From NCBI GenBank assembly GCA_027604185.1, contig JADGKB010000138.1:1-31112 (forward strand): a DNA stretch of 31,112 nt, read 5' to 3'. Origin of the DNA: Boothiomyces macroporosus. Its lineage: Eukaryota; Chytridiomycota; Chytridiomycetes; Rhizophydiales; Terramycetaceae. This document shows, piece by piece, positions 29,478-31,112 of the stretch; position 1 is the first letter of the stretch, and each line of letters opens with the position of its first letter. Position numbers and translations under genes: made by a program. Below the pieces are notes generated by a model. The model was not told the DNA's origin. It was given only the letters and a program-made list of their open reading frames with translations, and made no database searches.

Positions 29478-31112
29478 ATGAGTGGCTGGTCACTAAACAA
29501 CGCATTTGAATTTGTAAAGAGTGCGGTTGATTCAGTAGAGAGCCAGCTGGATAGCATTCTGGACCAGGAAAAGAAACCCAAGCCCACGAGCGATGTGTTT
29601 AAAAAGAGCAAACATCTATCGAAAGCAAAACAGAATGGGAGTGATGAATCAAACTCACAAGCAACTGTAAAGAAATCGGATGACGGAATACTGGGGAAAT
29701 CGACTGAATTAGTTGGGAACAAAGCTGCTGGAGGAGCGGTATCTGTATCCGACAAGGCAATCAGTAAACAACCAGAAGTAGATGAGGAGCAGCCTGACAC
29801 ATCTGTTGATATAAATACAGTAAAGCAGCCAGTGGAGGGAATCTCGATTGATTCAACAATTATAAATCAAACTAATGTGCCGGTTGAAATGAAAGATGGT
29901 TCCCTTGGTCAGCAATTAAATAAAGATGAGTCAATGAAAGAGGGATGGGGCTCTATGGATGATTTTGAAATTGAAGATGTGTTGGATGATAATACAATGG
30001 AAGTGACTGGTGTTGCAGCAACAGAGGAAGTAATTGGTGTTGCAGCAACAGAGCAAGTAGGTGATGCTACAAGAGAGCAAGTGGGTGATGCTACAAGGGA
30101 GCAAGTGGGTGATGCTACAAGGGAGCAAGTGGGTGATGCTACAAGGGAGCAAGTGGATGCAGCAACAGAGCAAGTAGGTGTTGCAGCAACAGAGCAAGTA
30201 GGTGATGCTACAAGAGAGCAAGTGGGTGATGCTACAAGGGAGCAAGACATGGCTGATATCCCTGACAAAAAAGAACTCTATACAAATGGAGAAAAGGTGT
30301 TGGATAAGAAAGAGTATATCGAAACCAAAGTCAATCAAGAAATTATTGATAAAGTGGAATTGGAGAGTAAATCTATCGAGAACCTAAAAGCGGTAGTTGA
30401 ACAGGAAATACTAGCAGACTCACAGAATGAGCAAAAACCAGTGATTGAGCAGAAAGTTGGAAGTCTTGACGAACTAGAAAAACGCAATATGCAACTATTA
30501 GAAGCCAAGACTGAGAATGCTGAGCTGTACAATCGGATTCAGCAATTGGAACAAGAGTTGGCTCAGAAACAATCGAATTATGAAATGCTAAATGAAAGAT
30601 ACGTCAAGTACAAAGAAAAGCAGGACAACGAGACGGACTCAAGCTTTACTGAAATGCAGAATGCGCTGAATCAAAAGGAAGAAAAGATTGCTGGGTTATT
30701 AAAAGAAGGAGAAGATTTAGCAAAGCAAGTGCTAAAGGCAAACACTTTGACGAAAAACTATAGAAAACAGGTAGAGGATTTGAAAAAAGAAAATGCAGAT
30801 AAATCTACTAAATTGGAACAAAGTCAGCAGAAAATTGAACAACTAAACAATAAAATGGCGGGAATGAAAGAGTCGGAACGCGTTATTCAAGGTACTTGAA
30901 ATTAACAAAGAAAACTTTACGATCCTGACAGAAAAGAATTCTGCCAATCAAAAAAAGTTGAGCGAATATGAAAGTCAAATCGTTATTCAAAATCAGCAGA
31001 TTACAGATCTGACCAATACAATCACAACCTTGAACGAGACTATTAGCGATCTTGATGCAAAAATAAACGAAAAGCAAGTGTCTTTGCAGACAGAGCAATT
31101 GACAAAGCAGAT
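29478..31112 (+). CDS. TMF1-like golgin, truncated by window end
   Basis: The first 538 residues of a coiled-coil protein. Exons 29478..30891 and 30911..31112 and beyond; the 19-nt intron is GTACTTGAAATTAACAAAG. The N-terminus (MSGWSLNNAFEFVKSAVDSV) matches the short amphipathic start of TMF1/Sgm1 golgins. An unstructured region with a Gly-Trp-Gly stretch and an 8-residue tandem repeat follows. From about residue 330 there is continuous coiled coil, including LNQKEEKIAGLLKEGEDLAK and LTKNYRKQVEDLKKEN, which fit the TMF 'DNA-binding' coiled-coil domain. Members tether vesicles at the Golgi and bind Rab6/Ypt6 through a C-terminal domain, which is outside the window. It starts 42 bp after the ABCC stop. 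Confidence 0.82.
30009..30246 (+). repeat. 24-bp in-frame tandem repeat in the TMF1-like gene
   Basis: About nine units encode EQVGDATR or the variant EQVGVAAT. The core GATR units at 30060-30155 are nearly identical at DNA level, pointing to recent expansion by slippage or unequal crossing-over. The length is a multiple of three, so the frame is kept. Confidence 0.92.

Noticed and set aside
12..31112. Alternative genetic code (stop codons read as amino acids, as in some ciliates)
   Set aside because: In-frame stops occur inside excisable introns and at family-consistent ends; TAA, TAG and TGA all end genes here.

Overview
The window comes from a compact nuclear genome of a flagellated, early-diverging fungus or close relative (chytrid-, aphelid- or Rozella-like). 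Three observations point this way. Genes sit on both strands with gaps of tens to hundreds of bases. There is a DYNC2I1/WDR60-like subunit of the intraflagellar-transport dynein, which non-flagellated fungi lack. There are also fungal-type genes: a MATA-like HMG-box pair, a fungal MARVEL protein and an APX/CCP-type peroxidase. All three stop codons are used as stops, so the code is standard. The lineage assignment is inference.

The most striking property is the introns. Most genes look broken into pieces in different frames, but almost every break is explained by a spliceosomal intron of only 19-23 nt, with GTA-like 5' ends, a YTAAY-type branch point and AG 4-6 nt after it. I resolved 40 introns: 18 of 19 nt, 13 of 20, 3 of 21, 4 of 22, 1 of 23 and one doubtful 26-mer. 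Removing them gives full-length, in-frame, family-consistent proteins. One position in the peroxidase gene holds two complete mini-introns back to back with no exon between them. Two introns appear to end in GG or TG instead of AG.

Layout. 12-4061 (-): ABCC/MRP transporter. 4569-5490 (-): class I heme peroxidase. 5613-6118 (-): membrane-anchored FKBP prolyl isomerase. 6820-8505 (+): two paralogous MATA-like HMG-box genes separated by a repeat-rich spacer. 8622-10546 (-): DYNC2I1/WDR60-like dynein-2 intermediate chain. 10573-11924 (+): signal peptide peptidase, divergent from the previous gene with 26 bp between start codons. 12109-14161 (+): orphan multi-pass membrane protein with a large luminal or extracellular domain. 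14410-15045 (+): CHMP1 (ESCRT-III). 15105-18358 (+): TRAPPC11. 18461-19092 (+): MARVEL protein. 19136-24722 (-): three tandem paralogues of a DUF1684-like family. 25080-25196 (+): a 38-aa putative secreted peptide. 25468-29435 (+): a second ABCC transporter, paralogous to the first and inverted relative to it. 29478 to the window end (+): TMF1-like golgin, running off the edge.

Several genes serve the secretory and endomembrane system (TRAPPC11, TMF1-like golgin, CHMP1, SPP, FKBP, MARVEL), but nothing indicates an operon-like unit. The HMG pair is a candidate sex or mating-type region. It is not flanked by the TPT/RNA-helicase genes of the zygomycete sex locus, so that role is unproven.
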